DNA of 10,434 bases from Bacteroidia bacterium (GCA_014376345.1 JACMRS010000213.1:1-10434), one strand, 5' to 3'; counted from the first letter of the stretch, positions 1-7,524 are shown. Translations and numbers: made by a program. The notes: generated by a model not told the origin, from the letters alone.

Positions 1-9
1 GAAAATTCA

Positions 10-477
10 ATGAAAATGAAAAGTGAGAATGGCTATCGCAAATTCTATCTGATGTTAGGATTGTCTTTTATAGCTATGTATTTTACAATGTATCTGAATA
101 CTTATTCAATAGACCACGTTTATTTTAGTATGACCCGTTTTTATATGGCTTGTCTTGGTATTTCGGTAATGGGTATAATCATGTTTTTAGTTATGAAAGG
201 CATGTATAATAACAGTAAAAAAAACACAACAATAATTGTAGGCTGTACTTTGCTTTTTACAATAGCTTTAACGCTTGTAAGGGTACAAAAGCCAATCGTC
301 GGCGATGTTTTATACATGAAAGGAATGATTCCACACCACTCAATTGCCATTTTAACAAGTGAAAGAGCGGATATTAAAGACCCTGAAGTGCGACAGCTTG
401 CAGATGGAATTATTGCAACTCAAAAGAAAGAGATTGAAGAAATGAAACAAATGATAAAACGATTAGAGAATGATTAA
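10..477 (+). CDS. DUF305-domain small membrane protein, probably copper-related
   Basis: A 155-residue protein with three predicted membrane segments (about residues 12-30, 43-62 and 73-90) followed by a soluble C-terminal part. That part carries the DUF305 signature: YMKGMIPHHSIAI at residues 102-114, with paired histidines H109-H110 and nearby M103 and M106, then an acidic/basic helix (122-152). DUF305 proteins are often found with copper resistance genes, and the Met/His motif is a plausible metal site; the exact role is not established. The gene overlaps the multicopper oxidase start by 8 bases, so the two are probably co-transcribed and translationally coupled. The start is uncertain: ATG at 10 or 16 both fit, and the frame stays open to the window edge. 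Family identity is fairly sure; copper function is inferred from family and neighbour. Confidence 0.85.
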   Translation: MKMKSENGYRKFYLMLGLSFIAMYFTMYLNTYSIDHVYFSMTRFYMACLGISVMGIIMFLVMKGMYNNSKKNTTIIVGCTLLFTIALTLVRVQKPIVGDVLYMKGMIPHHSIAILTSERADIKDPEVRQLADGIIATQKKEIEEMKQMIKRLEND

Positions 478-2704
478 TAAAACTTTAGCTACAATAATAT
501 TTTCAATAGTACTGATTTCAAATATCCATGCTCAAAAAGTGGTGCATTATGATTTATATATAAGAGATACAATTGTGAATTATGCCGGAAAAGAAAAACG
601 GGCTATTGCTGTGAATGGGCAAATTCCAATGCCAACTCTTACTTTTACTGAAGGTGAAACAGCAGAAATTTATGTGCACAATGAACTTAACGAAAGTACT
701 TCTCTACATTGGCACGGCGTGTTTTTGCCAAACCAGTATGATGGTGTTCCTAACTTAACGCAAATGCCTATTAAACCTCATACTACACACATTTATCGTT
801 TCGCAATAATACAAAGCGGAACTCATTGGTATCATTCACATTCAGAATTACAAGAACAAATCGGGATGTATGGCAATTTTATCATGAAAAAGAAATCAGA
901 TGATCCAAATTTTAGAAAAGGAATTGATGATATTTCGGATGTGCCAATTGTGTTAAGCGAATGGACCAACTATAAACCGGAAAATGTACACCGGATGTTA
1001 CACAATGCTTCAGATTGGTTTGCTATAAAAAAAGGCACTACACAAAGTTATTCAGAAGCCATAAAAGCCGGACATTTTAAAACTAAAATTAAAAATGAAT
1101 GGAAACGGATGCTGGCAATGGATGTAAGTGATGTATATTATGATAAAGTATTATTAAATGGGAAAAAAGAAAGTCAGCTTTCACAATTTAAAGCAGGCGA
1201 TAAAGTAAGATTGCGCATTTCAAACGGTGGTGCTTCGTCTTATTTCTGGCTAACTTATGCCGGTGGTAAAATGACTGTTGTTGCGAATGATGGCAACGAT
1301 GTTGAGCCTGTAGATGTAGATAGATTAATTGTAGGCGTTTCTGAAACTTATGATGTTATTGTTACTATCCCTGCAGAAAACACTTCGTACGAATTTTTAG
1401 CTACAACAGAAGACCGTATCAATTCTACTTCATTATATTTGGGTAGTGGCATAAAGCAACTAACAAGTCCTCTTCCAAAATTAAAATATTTTGAAGGGAT
1501 GAAGATGATGAACGGCATGATGAAAATGAGCGGCAACCTCGATGATATGGGAATGCAAATGAGTTTGAATCAAATGGATATGAATGTTGTTATGTATCCT
1601 GAAATTACAGGTGGTCTTAAAAAGAAGGACATGAAAATGAAAGATATGAAAATGACAGAAGATGATTATAGAAGTAACACTCTTTCAGATATTGTGACAT
1701 TAAATTATGCTATGTTAAAATCTCCGGTTAAAACTACTTTACCATCAAATGTTACAGTAAAATATTTGCAATTTGTTCTGACAGGTAACATGAATAGGTA
1801 CGTTTGGAGTTTGGATAATAAAGTAATATCAGAAACAGATAAAATTTTAATTAAAAAATGCGAAAACGTTAAAATTATTATTTACAACAATTCGATGATG
1901 AGACATCCAATGCACTTGCATGGCCATGATTTCAGACTGCTAAACGGACAAGGCGAAATGGCACCTTTAAAAAATGTAGTTGATATTATGCCAATGGAAA
2001 CTGATACTTTAGAATTTAACGCGAATGTTTATGGCGACTGGTTTTTCCATTGCCATATTCTATATCACATGATGAGCGGTATGGGCAGGATATTTAAATA
2101 TGAAAACCAACCGCCAAATCCTGAAGTGCCAAACCCAAAACTTGCATACAGACGACTGAAAGGAGACGACAGGAAATTTCATTTTATGGCAGAAAATGAT
2201 ATTGCTACAAACGGAAATGATGGTATGTTTATGCTGCAAAATACACGTTGGAGTATTGGTACAGAATGGAGATTAGGATATCACGACCATCATGGTTATG
2301 AAACAGAAACACATGTAGGCAGATATATTGGTAAAATGCAATGGTTTATGCCATTCATTGGTTTCGACTGGCGTTATAGAAAGCTTGAAAATCAAGCACA
2401 GGAGAAAAATTTATTTGGTCAGATCAATACAAAAGACAGGCGGAATTTAGTGAGTGCCGGATTCAATTATACGCTCCCAATGTTAATGATTTTCCAGGCT
2501 GAAGTATTTCATAATGGTGATGTCCGCCTACAAATAATGCGTGAAGACATTCCAATTTCTAAAAGAGTAAGATTTGGTTTTATGGTAAATACTGATAAAG
2601 AGTTTATGACTGATCTGCGATATATTTTACGTAAAAATATAAGCGTCAGAACGCATTATGACAGCGATATGGGATTTGGTGTTGGTTTAACTTTGAATTA
2701 TTGA
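470..2704 (+). CDS. multicopper oxidase, CopA/CueO-like, with Met-rich insert and extra C-terminal domain
   Basis: A secreted multicopper oxidase of 744 residues, probably oxidising Cu(I) to Cu(II) in the periplasm to lower toxicity. It starts with a signal peptide (cleavage likely after HA, residue 21). All copper-ligand motifs are present: HWHG (80-83), HWYHSH (119-124), HPMHLHGH (479-486) and HCHILYHMMSGM (527-538), giving trinuclear-site histidines, the type 1 ligands H479, C528, H533 and axial M538. The oxidase should therefore be active. A Met-rich stretch (343-395) lies between the middle and last cupredoxin domains, where CueO-type enzymes hold extra copper. Residues from about 560 form an additional domain with beta-strand-like alternation and an aromatic C-terminus, resembling an outer-membrane barrel. 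Plasmid CopA is usually shorter and paired with a separate CopB. The gene overlaps the DUF305 gene by 8 bases. Oxidase identity is certain; copper as substrate is inferred. Confidence 0.95.
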   Translation: MINKTLATIIFSIVLISNIHAQKVVHYDLYIRDTIVNYAGKEKRAIAVNGQIPMPTLTFTEGETAEIYVHNELNESTSLHWHGVFLPNQYDGVPNLTQMPIKPHTTHIYRFAIIQSGTHWYHSHSELQEQIGMYGNFIMKKKSDDPNFRKGIDDISDVPIVLSEWTNYKPENVHRMLHNASDWFAIKKGTTQSYSEAIKAGHFKTKIKNEWKRMLAMDVSDVYYDKVLLNGKKESQLSQFKAGDKVRLRISNGGASSYFWLTYAGGKMTVVANDGNDVEPVDVDRLIVGVSETYDVIVTIPAENTSYEFLATTEDRINSTSLYLGSGIKQLTSPLPKLKYFEGMKMMNGMMKMSGNLDDMGMQMSLNQMDMNVVMYPEITGGLKKKDMKMKDMKMTEDDYRSNTLSDIVTLNYAMLKSPVKTTLPSNVTVKYLQFVLTGNMNRYVWSLDNKVISETDKILIKKCENVKIIIYNNSMMRHPMHLHGHDFRLLNGQGEMAPLKNVVDIMPMETDTLEFNANVYGDWFFHCHILYHMMSGMGRIFKYENQPPNPEVPNPKLAYRRLKGDDRKFHFMAENDIATNGNDGMFMLQNTRWSIGTEWRLGYHDHHGYETETHVGRYIGKMQWFMPFIGFDWRYRKLENQAQEKNLFGQINTKDRRNLVSAGFNYTLPMLMIFQAEVFHNGDVRLQIMREDIPISKRVRFGFMVNTDKEFMTDLRYILRKNISVRTHYDSDMGFGVGLTLNY
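1496..1654 (+). other. Met-rich segment of the multicopper oxidase
   Basis: Residues 343-395 of the oxidase contain clustered methionines (MKMMNGMMKM, then GMQM, MDM) and end in a near-repeat KDMKMKDMKM (386-395). Met clusters of this kind bind Cu(I) in CueO, CopA and similar proteins. The segment falls between cupredoxin domains 2 and 3, the same relative place as in CueO. Confidence 0.8.
2147..2701 (+). other. C-terminal barrel-like domain of the multicopper oxidase
   Basis: Residues 560-744 follow the last copper ligand (M538) and a Pro-rich linker (PPNPEVPNP). The segment alternates polar and hydrophobic or aromatic residues (for example the strand-like runs near 593-604, 617-637 and 698-706), carries a His cluster HDHH (605-608), and ends GVGLTLNY with a terminal aromatic, as outer-membrane barrels do. 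By pattern it resembles a short CopB-type barrel. That assignment is inference; a soluble beta domain is also possible. Confidence 0.5.
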
Positions 2705-2716
2705 AAATTTAAGTTT

Positions 2717-2747
2717 TTGAATAAATTGTGATTTAATTTTTATTCAA
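2717..2747. terminator. AT-rich inverted repeat between convergent genes, possible weak terminator
   Basis: TTGAATAAA (2717-2725) is the exact reverse complement of TTTATTCAA (2739-2747), with a 13-base AT-rich spacer. It sits between the convergent oxidase and T9SS-protein genes and includes the stop codon of the latter (2740-2742). The stem is AT-rich and has no strong T-run, so termination is only a guess. Confidence 0.3.
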
Positions 2748-5487
2748 CCACAACCCTATACAGACTATTTCCTTTATTAGAATATAGTTTTAGAATATAA
2801 AATCCTGGAATCACATTTCTGATATCAAGTCCTGCTTTATTAAGTTCAGGAAGATCAATATACTGTCCTGTTGCAGATATCAACTCAGCTTTTTCAATTG
2901 AAACATCGGATGGAATGTTATTAATGAAAATAAAATCTGAAGCAGGATTTGGATAAACAGTTATTGAACTCAGTTCATAATTGTTGAAACCTAATGAGGC
3001 ATCAAGAATATTAATTGTATCAAAATCTTGACCACATTCATTATATGAACGTACTATATAAGTGCCGAACTTAGTGGCATTAAATGTTTGAAACGTGTCT
3101 CCTGATAAATAGCCAAACCATTTAAAACGATTCCCTGCATTTCCTGCGTCGAGTTTTGTTAAGAAAGGGGCGGATACTGAAATATCAGGACCGAGATTGA
3201 CAATAGGATTGGTTTTAAATTTTAATTTAACAGTATCGGAAGTTGTAATACAGGAATTTGATACCTTTACCGAAAAAGTGCCTGAACTCTTTATAGTTCT
3301 TTTGGGAAAAGTGCTTCCGTTGTCCCAGAGAATAATATTATTTGAATTGCCTGCAATAAGACTTATAGAATCACAAAACGATCTATCAGGACCTAGATTA
3401 ACTTTTGAAACTGAAAAAATATTAATTTTAACTGTATCATAAGTTGTTTTGCAACTGTTGAATCCTTTTAAAATATATGTACCACTTTTAGATACTATTA
3501 AAGTATCACCAGGTATATATCCTATCCATTCATAAGTTGATGCATCTCCCTTCGCAATCAGAATAATTTTGGCAAGTGAACATAAAGTTGTGTCTTTTCC
3601 TGCATAAACTTTAGGAAATAATACTGTGTCTGCAGTAAACGTATCTGTATACTTAAAACACCTGTTAACCGCTTCTAAAATATATCTGCCTGAAGTTTTG
3701 ATAAGTATTGAAGTATCCATACTTCCTGTGCTCCAAGTATAAGTTGTGCCATTTGTTCTATTTACACTAAAACGGTAACTAAATGGTGGGCAAAGTATAA
3801 CATGCTCAGCAACAAAATCAGGCTTTGATTCTCTTTCGATTTTCAAAGTGTCCGATTTTGAACCACATACATTTGTTGCTTTAAGTATCAGATTTCCCGT
3901 ACCATTTGTTGTAAAGGTAGATCCATTTCCCGTCTGGTTTTTTGAAACCCAGCTGTAGGAATAATTTGGCAATACAGTTGTTTTAAAAGTTGCAGTGATT
4001 CCTTTAAACTTCTCACATATAAGTGTGTCTTTACCAATAGAAAATATGGGGAGGGTGTTAATTGAAGAAATTTTAATGGTATCATTCAGTACGCAACTAC
4101 TAGTGGTGACTTTTATGCTGTAAGTTCCTGCTGAATTAATTGTAATACTTCGGGAAGTATCACCAGTACTCCACAAGTATTTTCCTGTAACTAAAGATTG
4201 AAGTTTTAATGAGGAAAGATTGCATATTATCGTATCTGGTATGAGAGTAGGTTGGGGTAAAACATTTATTGTTACATCTTCACTCATCAGGTTTCCCCTT
4301 GAGTTAGTAGCGGAAACTACAAAATGATAAGGTTCAGTCCTGGCATCGCTGCATGAAGGTGTCCATGAAAATTGTCCTCTGCAAGTTTTACCTGAAAAGG
4401 ATGATGTAAATTTTCCTTTTTCTATTCCACGATTCCATGTTAAGTAAGCGGTATCACTATTTCTAAGTGTGTCGGCATTAAATGCACTTGCCGGGATTGT
4501 CAGCTTTTCGCCAGCATTTATACTCCAACTTTTTTTGACGTTCATTGTCAAAGTAGACATATAATAACCTTGTGTAAGAGAAGTAAATAAATAATCTGCT
4601 ATAAAAGTGCCGATGATTTTCTTTACCCCGTTAATATTTCTCCATTCAGTAGCCTGCATACAAATTACTGCAACTTCATTGCAATTATTTGGTGTGAAAA
4701 TGATATCACCATTGACTTTGTTATAGTAAAATCCTCTTGGTGGTTTTGCATTTATTACTGGACCACAGCTAACCGATCCAGGAGTATAAGGACAATATGG
4801 TGTTAAAGGATGCGCGCTATCAAACGGATAAGTATATGTTACTATGCTACCTCTGTTATCACGAACCGATATTAATTCGTAAGTCAGAATATCATGATCT
4901 ATGGTATCCGATACACCATTATTCATGTGAAGAGTAGAACCACATGGGCCGTTTAAGTTAGTTTGAGTAAGAAAAGAAGGACCGGAATTACCAGGCGCAA
5001 CACACAGATCGAGCATGGATTCATTATAAAAAGTAGATTGAGTAAGTGTGGTTGGTGATGTTCTGCAGCAATCGTAATAAGCAAACCATACCTTGCAGCG
5101 ATTTTTGAATTTATTAAAATATGATGAGTCAAAATTGACAGTATATTCGAGCGTGTGCTCTTCAATGCCACCATTAACAGAAGCCTGATTCTGAGGATTA
5201 CAAGGCAATGAATTTTTAACTTTAAAAAGACTGATATCTTTAATTGAGGTTCTTACAGGAGTGACATTTATTTGAAATGAATCATTTCTGATAATCAAGT
5301 CTGCCAGGTCTAATGCATCTGTTTTGCAATCACGGTAGAGTTTAATTATAACTGTATATTTCCCTCCTGAAATATGCCTGTAAGTGATACTTGAAGAAAT
5401 AGGTGAGCTTGAATATACATTCAGACAATTTAAAAATATAAAAGCGCCAACAAGTGTTTTTAGTAGATTTTTTTTCATGGTTTTCAT
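2740..5487 (-). CDS. large T9SS-exported protein with Ig-like repeats and type A sorting domain
   Basis: A 915-residue secreted protein of unknown role, probably a cell-surface adhesin-like or structural protein. A signal peptide covers about residues 1-26. The N-terminal region (about 30-410) has many cysteines and the SITYRHISGGKY...YRDC pattern (33-54) seen at the front of large Bacteroidota surface proteins, often ones with PKD or gliding-motility-type domains. Six Ig-like repeats follow (413-828). The end (839-915) is a T9SS type A sorting domain, with the YPNPASD motif (845-851) and the terminal PGFYILKLYSNKG...YRVVVE. It should therefore cross the outer membrane by T9SS and be anchored or released after removal of this domain. 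ATG at 5487 is used; a second ATG three codons on (5478) would serve equally well. It converges with the oxidase gene and is apparently transcribed alone. Secretion route is sure; function unknown. Confidence 0.9.
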   Translation of the reverse strand: MKTMKKNLLKTLVGAFIFLNCLNVYSSSPISSSITYRHISGGKYTVIIKLYRDCKTDALDLADLIIRNDSFQINVTPVRTSIKDISLFKVKNSLPCNPQNQASVNGGIEEHTLEYTVNFDSSYFNKFKNRCKVWFAYYDCCRTSPTTLTQSTFYNESMLDLCVAPGNSGPSFLTQTNLNGPCGSTLHMNNGVSDTIDHDILTYELISVRDNRGSIVTYTYPFDSAHPLTPYCPYTPGSVSCGPVINAKPPRGFYYNKVNGDIIFTPNNCNEVAVICMQATEWRNINGVKKIIGTFIADYLFTSLTQGYYMSTLTMNVKKSWSINAGEKLTIPASAFNADTLRNSDTAYLTWNRGIEKGKFTSSFSGKTCRGQFSWTPSCSDARTEPYHFVVSATNSRGNLMSEDVTINVLPQPTLIPDTIICNLSSLKLQSLVTGKYLWSTGDTSRSITINSAGTYSIKVTTSSCVLNDTIKISSINTLPIFSIGKDTLICEKFKGITATFKTTVLPNYSYSWVSKNQTGNGSTFTTNGTGNLILKATNVCGSKSDTLKIERESKPDFVAEHVILCPPFSYRFSVNRTNGTTYTWSTGSMDTSILIKTSGRYILEAVNRCFKYTDTFTADTVLFPKVYAGKDTTLCSLAKIILIAKGDASTYEWIGYIPGDTLIVSKSGTYILKGFNSCKTTYDTVKINIFSVSKVNLGPDRSFCDSISLIAGNSNNIILWDNGSTFPKRTIKSSGTFSVKVSNSCITTSDTVKLKFKTNPIVNLGPDISVSAPFLTKLDAGNAGNRFKWFGYLSGDTFQTFNATKFGTYIVRSYNECGQDFDTINILDASLGFNNYELSSITVYPNPASDFIFINNIPSDVSIEKAELISATGQYIDLPELNKAGLDIRNVIPGFYILKLYSNKGNSLYRVVVE
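2743..2973 (-). other. T9SS type A C-terminal sorting domain
   Basis: Residues 839-915 match the Por-type (type A) secretion-system sorting domain: SITVYPNPASDFIFI, a middle strand ending ELISATGQ, and PGFYILKLYSNKG with a basic residue and short hydrophobic tail (YRVVVE). It directs export through the T9SS and is normally removed by the sortase-like PorU. Confidence 0.92.
3004..4251 (-). repeat. six tandem Ig-like repeats in the T9SS protein
   Basis: Residues 413-828 hold six units of about 65-75 residues, starting near 413, 479, 556, 624, 693 and 761. Each follows a pattern of (L)GPD/GKD, an early Cys, a W in a Y-x-W-S/I-x-G turn, an SG-x-Y/F strand, N-x-C, then DT plus hydrophobic residues. 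The Cys pair probably forms a disulphide across the fold. Unit 6 has lost the first Cys (SVSAPF instead of a Cys) but keeps NEC. Units 4 and 6 share the WIGYIPGDT / WFGYLSGDT variant. Confidence 0.75.
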
Positions 5488-5497
5488 TTTAGTTTTT

Positions 5498-5505
5498 CAA
5501 ACTTA
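5498..5505 (-). promoter_or_regulatory. candidate Bacteroidota -7 box for the T9SS-protein gene
   Basis: On the minus strand the box reads TAAGTTTG, a full match to TAnnTTTG, ending 10 bases before the ATG at 5487. No matching -33 TTG was seen at the usual distance, so it is supported by the -7 element and position only. Confidence 0.4.
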
Positions 5506-5612
5506 AATAAAAATGTTGAGCAGTGATTGTAGAATAACAATTTTTACAATCCCATGATGAGATAATGACTTTGATTTTACAAGCCTTGATTCAATAATAA
5601 ATTAAATGTTAA

Positions 5613-5634
5613 AATTAAAAAACAGTTATGCTGT
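5613..5634 (-). terminator. possible short terminator after the E2 gene
   Basis: Read on the minus strand just after the E2 stop: ACAG, loop CATAA, CTGT, then a TTTTTTAATTTT run. The stem is only 4 base pairs, so the case is weak, but the T-run and position fit the end of the transcript. Confidence 0.25.
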
Positions 5635-5640
5635 AGAGGA

Positions 5641-6978
5641 TCAGATCCTGTTTACATCAAACTGTTCAAGATAATCTGCAACCCTTCTTACAAAAGCACC
5701 ACCCAAAGCTCCATCAACTACACGGTGGTCGTAACTGTGACTCAAAAACATCATGTGTCTGATTGCAATAACATCACCGAATTCAGTTTCCATCACTGCA
5801 GGTTTCTTTTTAATAGCACCAACTGCAAGTATTGCTACCTGTGGCTGATTAATAATAGGAGTGCCCATTACATTCCCAAATGTACCAACATTGGTCAGAG
5901 TAAAAGTTCCACCTTGAATTTCATCAGGCAACAATTTATTTTCTTTTGCTCTTTTAGCAAGGTCGTTTACAGCTTTTGTTAATCCTACAAGGTTTAGTGT
6001 ATCTGCATTTTTGATTACAGGAACTATAAGGTTACCTGTAGGTAATGCTGCTGCCATACCGATATTGATATTCTTGCGTTTGATGATATTAGTACCATCA
6101 ACAGCAACATTAATCATAGGGAAATCTTTTATTGCTTTTGCCACTGCTTCAATAAAAATAGGAGTGTAGGTGATTTTTTGACCTTCTCTTTTTTCAAATG
6201 CAGCTTTATTTTTTTCGCGCCAGTTAACTATATTAGTAACATCAGCTTCAACAAACGAAGTAACATGGGGAGAAGTAGCCAGACTCATTACCATGTGATC
6301 TGCAATTAGCTTGCGCATGCGATCCATTTCTATAATCTCGTCACCAGCCATTGACACAACTTTTGAACCTTCTTTTTTAACCGGAGCCTGATTGGTTTCA
6401 GTTTTTTGCTGAACCTGTGGAGTTGGAGCAGATTGCGTTTTGTCCGAAACCTGTTTACGACCACCTTCCAGATAATCCATTATATCTCCTTTAGTAACAC
6501 GCCCTTCTTTGCCGGTACCGGGAATATTTTCAAGCTCAACCATTCCAATTCCTTCCGTTCTTGCAATATTCAATACTAACGGCGAATAAAATCTGGCTTC
6601 ACCACTGTTTGAAACAGCAGCTTTAGCATTGTCAACTGCTTGATTTGCAGTTTTAGCTGCGTAAAGTATCGTTTCATCAGGTTGCTCAGTTTTTGGAGCT
6701 TGTGCAACAGGTGGAGGGGTAGCAGCTTTAACACCGGCTTCAGAGCCAATTATTGCTATTGCAGAACCCACAGGAACCACATCGCCTTCATTCCAAAGCT
6801 TTTTTATAAGCACTCCTTCAAATGTTGAAGGTACTTCAGAATCTACTTTATCTGTTGCAATTTCAACAACAGCTTCATCAAGCTTTATAAGGTCACCCTC
6901 ATTCTTAAGCCATTTGGTTACTGTTGCTTCTGCTATGCTCTCGCCCATTTTGGGCATTATAAGTTCGTATTGTGCCAT
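5641..6978 (-). CDS. dihydrolipoamide acyltransferase (E2) of a 2-oxo acid dehydrogenase complex, branched-chain-like
   Basis: A 445-residue E2 core enzyme that transfers the acyl group from its lipoyl arm to CoA. Domains in order: one lipoyl domain (about 1-80) with the lipoylated lysine in ATDKVDSEVP (K44); a Pro/Ala/Gln-rich linker; a peripheral subunit-binding domain (about 128-170; YSPLVLNIAR, GTGKEGRVTKGDI); a second linker; and the catalytic domain (about 215-445) with SYDHRVVDGA, active-site H418 and D422. The lipoyl sequence (MPKMGESIAEATVTKW) resembles the branched-chain E2 of Bacteroidota more than SucB or the pyruvate E2; substrate is therefore inferred. No E1 or E3 gene is adjacent. 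The start is placed at ATG 6978 (MAQYELIMPKMGES); an in-frame ATG at 7038 would add 20 residues that no E2 has and would run through the upstream repeats. Confidence 0.93.
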   Translation of the reverse strand: MAQYELIMPKMGESIAEATVTKWLKNEGDLIKLDEAVVEIATDKVDSEVPSTFEGVLIKKLWNEGDVVPVGSAIAIIGSEAGVKAATPPPVAQAPKTEQPDETILYAAKTANQAVDNAKAAVSNSGEARFYSPLVLNIARTEGIGMVELENIPGTGKEGRVTKGDIMDYLEGGRKQVSDKTQSAPTPQVQQKTETNQAPVKKEGSKVVSMAGDEIIEMDRMRKLIADHMVMSLATSPHVTSFVEADVTNIVNWREKNKAAFEKREGQKITYTPIFIEAVAKAIKDFPMINVAVDGTNIIKRKNINIGMAAALPTGNLIVPVIKNADTLNLVGLTKAVNDLAKRAKENKLLPDEIQGGTFTLTNVGTFGNVMGTPIINQPQVAILAVGAIKKKPAVMETEFGDVIAIRHMMFLSHSYDHRVVDGALGGAFVRRVADYLEQFDVNRI

Positions 6979-6991
6979 ATTAAATAAGATA

Positions 6992-6999
6992 CAAAAATG
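6992..6999 (-). promoter_or_regulatory. weak candidate -7 box for the E2 gene
   Basis: On the minus strand CATTTTTG, one mismatch from TAnnTTTG, ends 13 bases before the chosen E2 start at 6978. It supports the start at 6978 rather than 7038, but alone it is weak. Confidence 0.25.
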
Positions 7000-7033
7000 C
7001 ACTTTTAATTTTATTGAAAAAAGCACTTTTAAT
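6999..7033. repeat. direct repeat GCACTTTTAAT in the divergent intergenic region
   Basis: Two perfect copies of the 11-mer GCACTTTTAAT (6999-7009 and 7023-7033), 24 bases apart, lie between the divergent E2 and Cys-rich protein genes. The flank is also similar (A-run before each copy). The placement suits a regulator that binds two sites about two helical turns apart, but an AT-rich chance repeat cannot be excluded. Confidence 0.4.
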
Positions 7034-7054
7034 AACATAAGTAAATATTAATTT

Positions 7055-7062
7055 TATCTTTG
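7055..7062 (+). promoter_or_regulatory. candidate Bacteroidota -7 box for the three-gene envelope cassette
   Basis: TATCTTTG is a full match to TAnnTTTG and ends 9 bases before the ATG at 7072. A transcript starting a few bases later would have almost no leader. No -33 TTG at the usual spacing was found. Confidence 0.45.
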
Positions 7063-7071
7063 CTCCATTCA

Positions 7072-7449
7072 ATGCTCAAAAAGGCGCTCTCCATATTGTT
7101 AATTGTAGCCATGTCATTCCAATGTACCCTTCAGCTTGGTATAATTACATGGTTTAGCGTTAACAGAGCTTCAATTGCCGAACAGTATTGTGTAAATAAA
7201 GACAAACCTGAATTGTGCTGTAAAGGAAAATGCTTTCTTGATAAGCAACTTCAAAAAGCTGAAAACAATAACAATGTTACAAAATCTTTCAGTGAACAAG
7301 ACATTCCTTTTTTTATAGTTCCGGAAAAAAATTTGCAACAAACTGAATTTGTTTTCATAAATAATATTCCAGTACATGTATTTCCTTTAAGTAGTTCTGG
7401 ATTCAACGGTGATATTTTCAATCCACCGAAAAGTTTAGTTAGCTGTTAA
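7072..7449 (+). CDS. small Cys-rich secreted or membrane-anchored protein of unknown function
   Basis: A 125-residue protein. Residues 4-28 form a signal peptide or N-terminal anchor. It is followed by a conserved-looking motif QYCVNKDKPELCCKGKCF with C40, C49, C50 and C54 (C-x8-CC-x3-C), then KQLQKAE, a low-complexity Asn stretch, and a C-terminus ending IFNPPKSLVSC. From memory, small proteins with a CVNKDKPEL-C-GKC motif recur in Bacteroidota near envelope and metal genes; I know of no assigned function. The four cysteines could bind a metal or form two disulphides in the periplasm. The start is placed at ATG 7072: an in-frame TTG at 7060 overlaps the candidate -7 box. It leads a likely operon with the barrel and lipoprotein downstream. 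Real gene: sure; role: unknown. Confidence 0.8.
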   Translation: MLKKALSILLIVAMSFQCTLQLGIITWFSVNRASIAEQYCVNKDKPELCCKGKCFLDKQLQKAENNNNVTKSFSEQDIPFFIVPEKNLQQTEFVFINNIPVHVFPLSSSGFNGDIFNPPKSLVSC

Positions 7450-7451
7450 TC

Positions 7452-7484
7452 TTAACCCAGAGTACTGACAATACTTCAGGGTAA
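7452..7484 (+). terminator. imperfect hairpin between the Cys-rich and barrel genes, possible attenuator
   Basis: ACCC (7455-7458) pairs with GGGT (7479-7482), and the stem continues inward through GA..GTA with TAC..TC, with one mismatch and one bulge, and outward with a bulge through TT/AA. AAATTTTATGTTTT follows. It could partly end transcription or protect mRNA ends between the first and second genes of the cassette. Strength is uncertain. Confidence 0.3.
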
Positions 7485-7524
7485 ATTTTATGTTTTAACT
7501 AATCTTTAATTCTAATTTTAATAA

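Noticed and set aside
3197..3442. Open frame on the + strand inside the T9SS protein gene
   Set aside because: It is an antisense shadow of the Ig-like repeat coding region, without recognisable domains or a supported start.
5506..5640. Possible small gene or RNA between the T9SS protein and E2 genes
   Set aside because: The stretch is AT-rich with stops in the frames inspected, and only short inverted repeats such as ATTGTA/TACAAT; no RNA structure or coding signal is convincing.
6979..7038. N-terminal extension of E2 from an in-frame ATG at 7038
   Set aside because: The 20 extra residues (hydrophobic/basic) are not part of any E2 lipoyl domain, which normally begins right at MAQYELIMPK, and the stretch holds the direct repeats and a candidate promoter box.
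7060..7071. TTG start four codons before the Cys-rich protein ATG
   Set aside because: The TTG is the end of the TATCTTTG box, and ATG 7072 begins a normal MLKK signal sequence.
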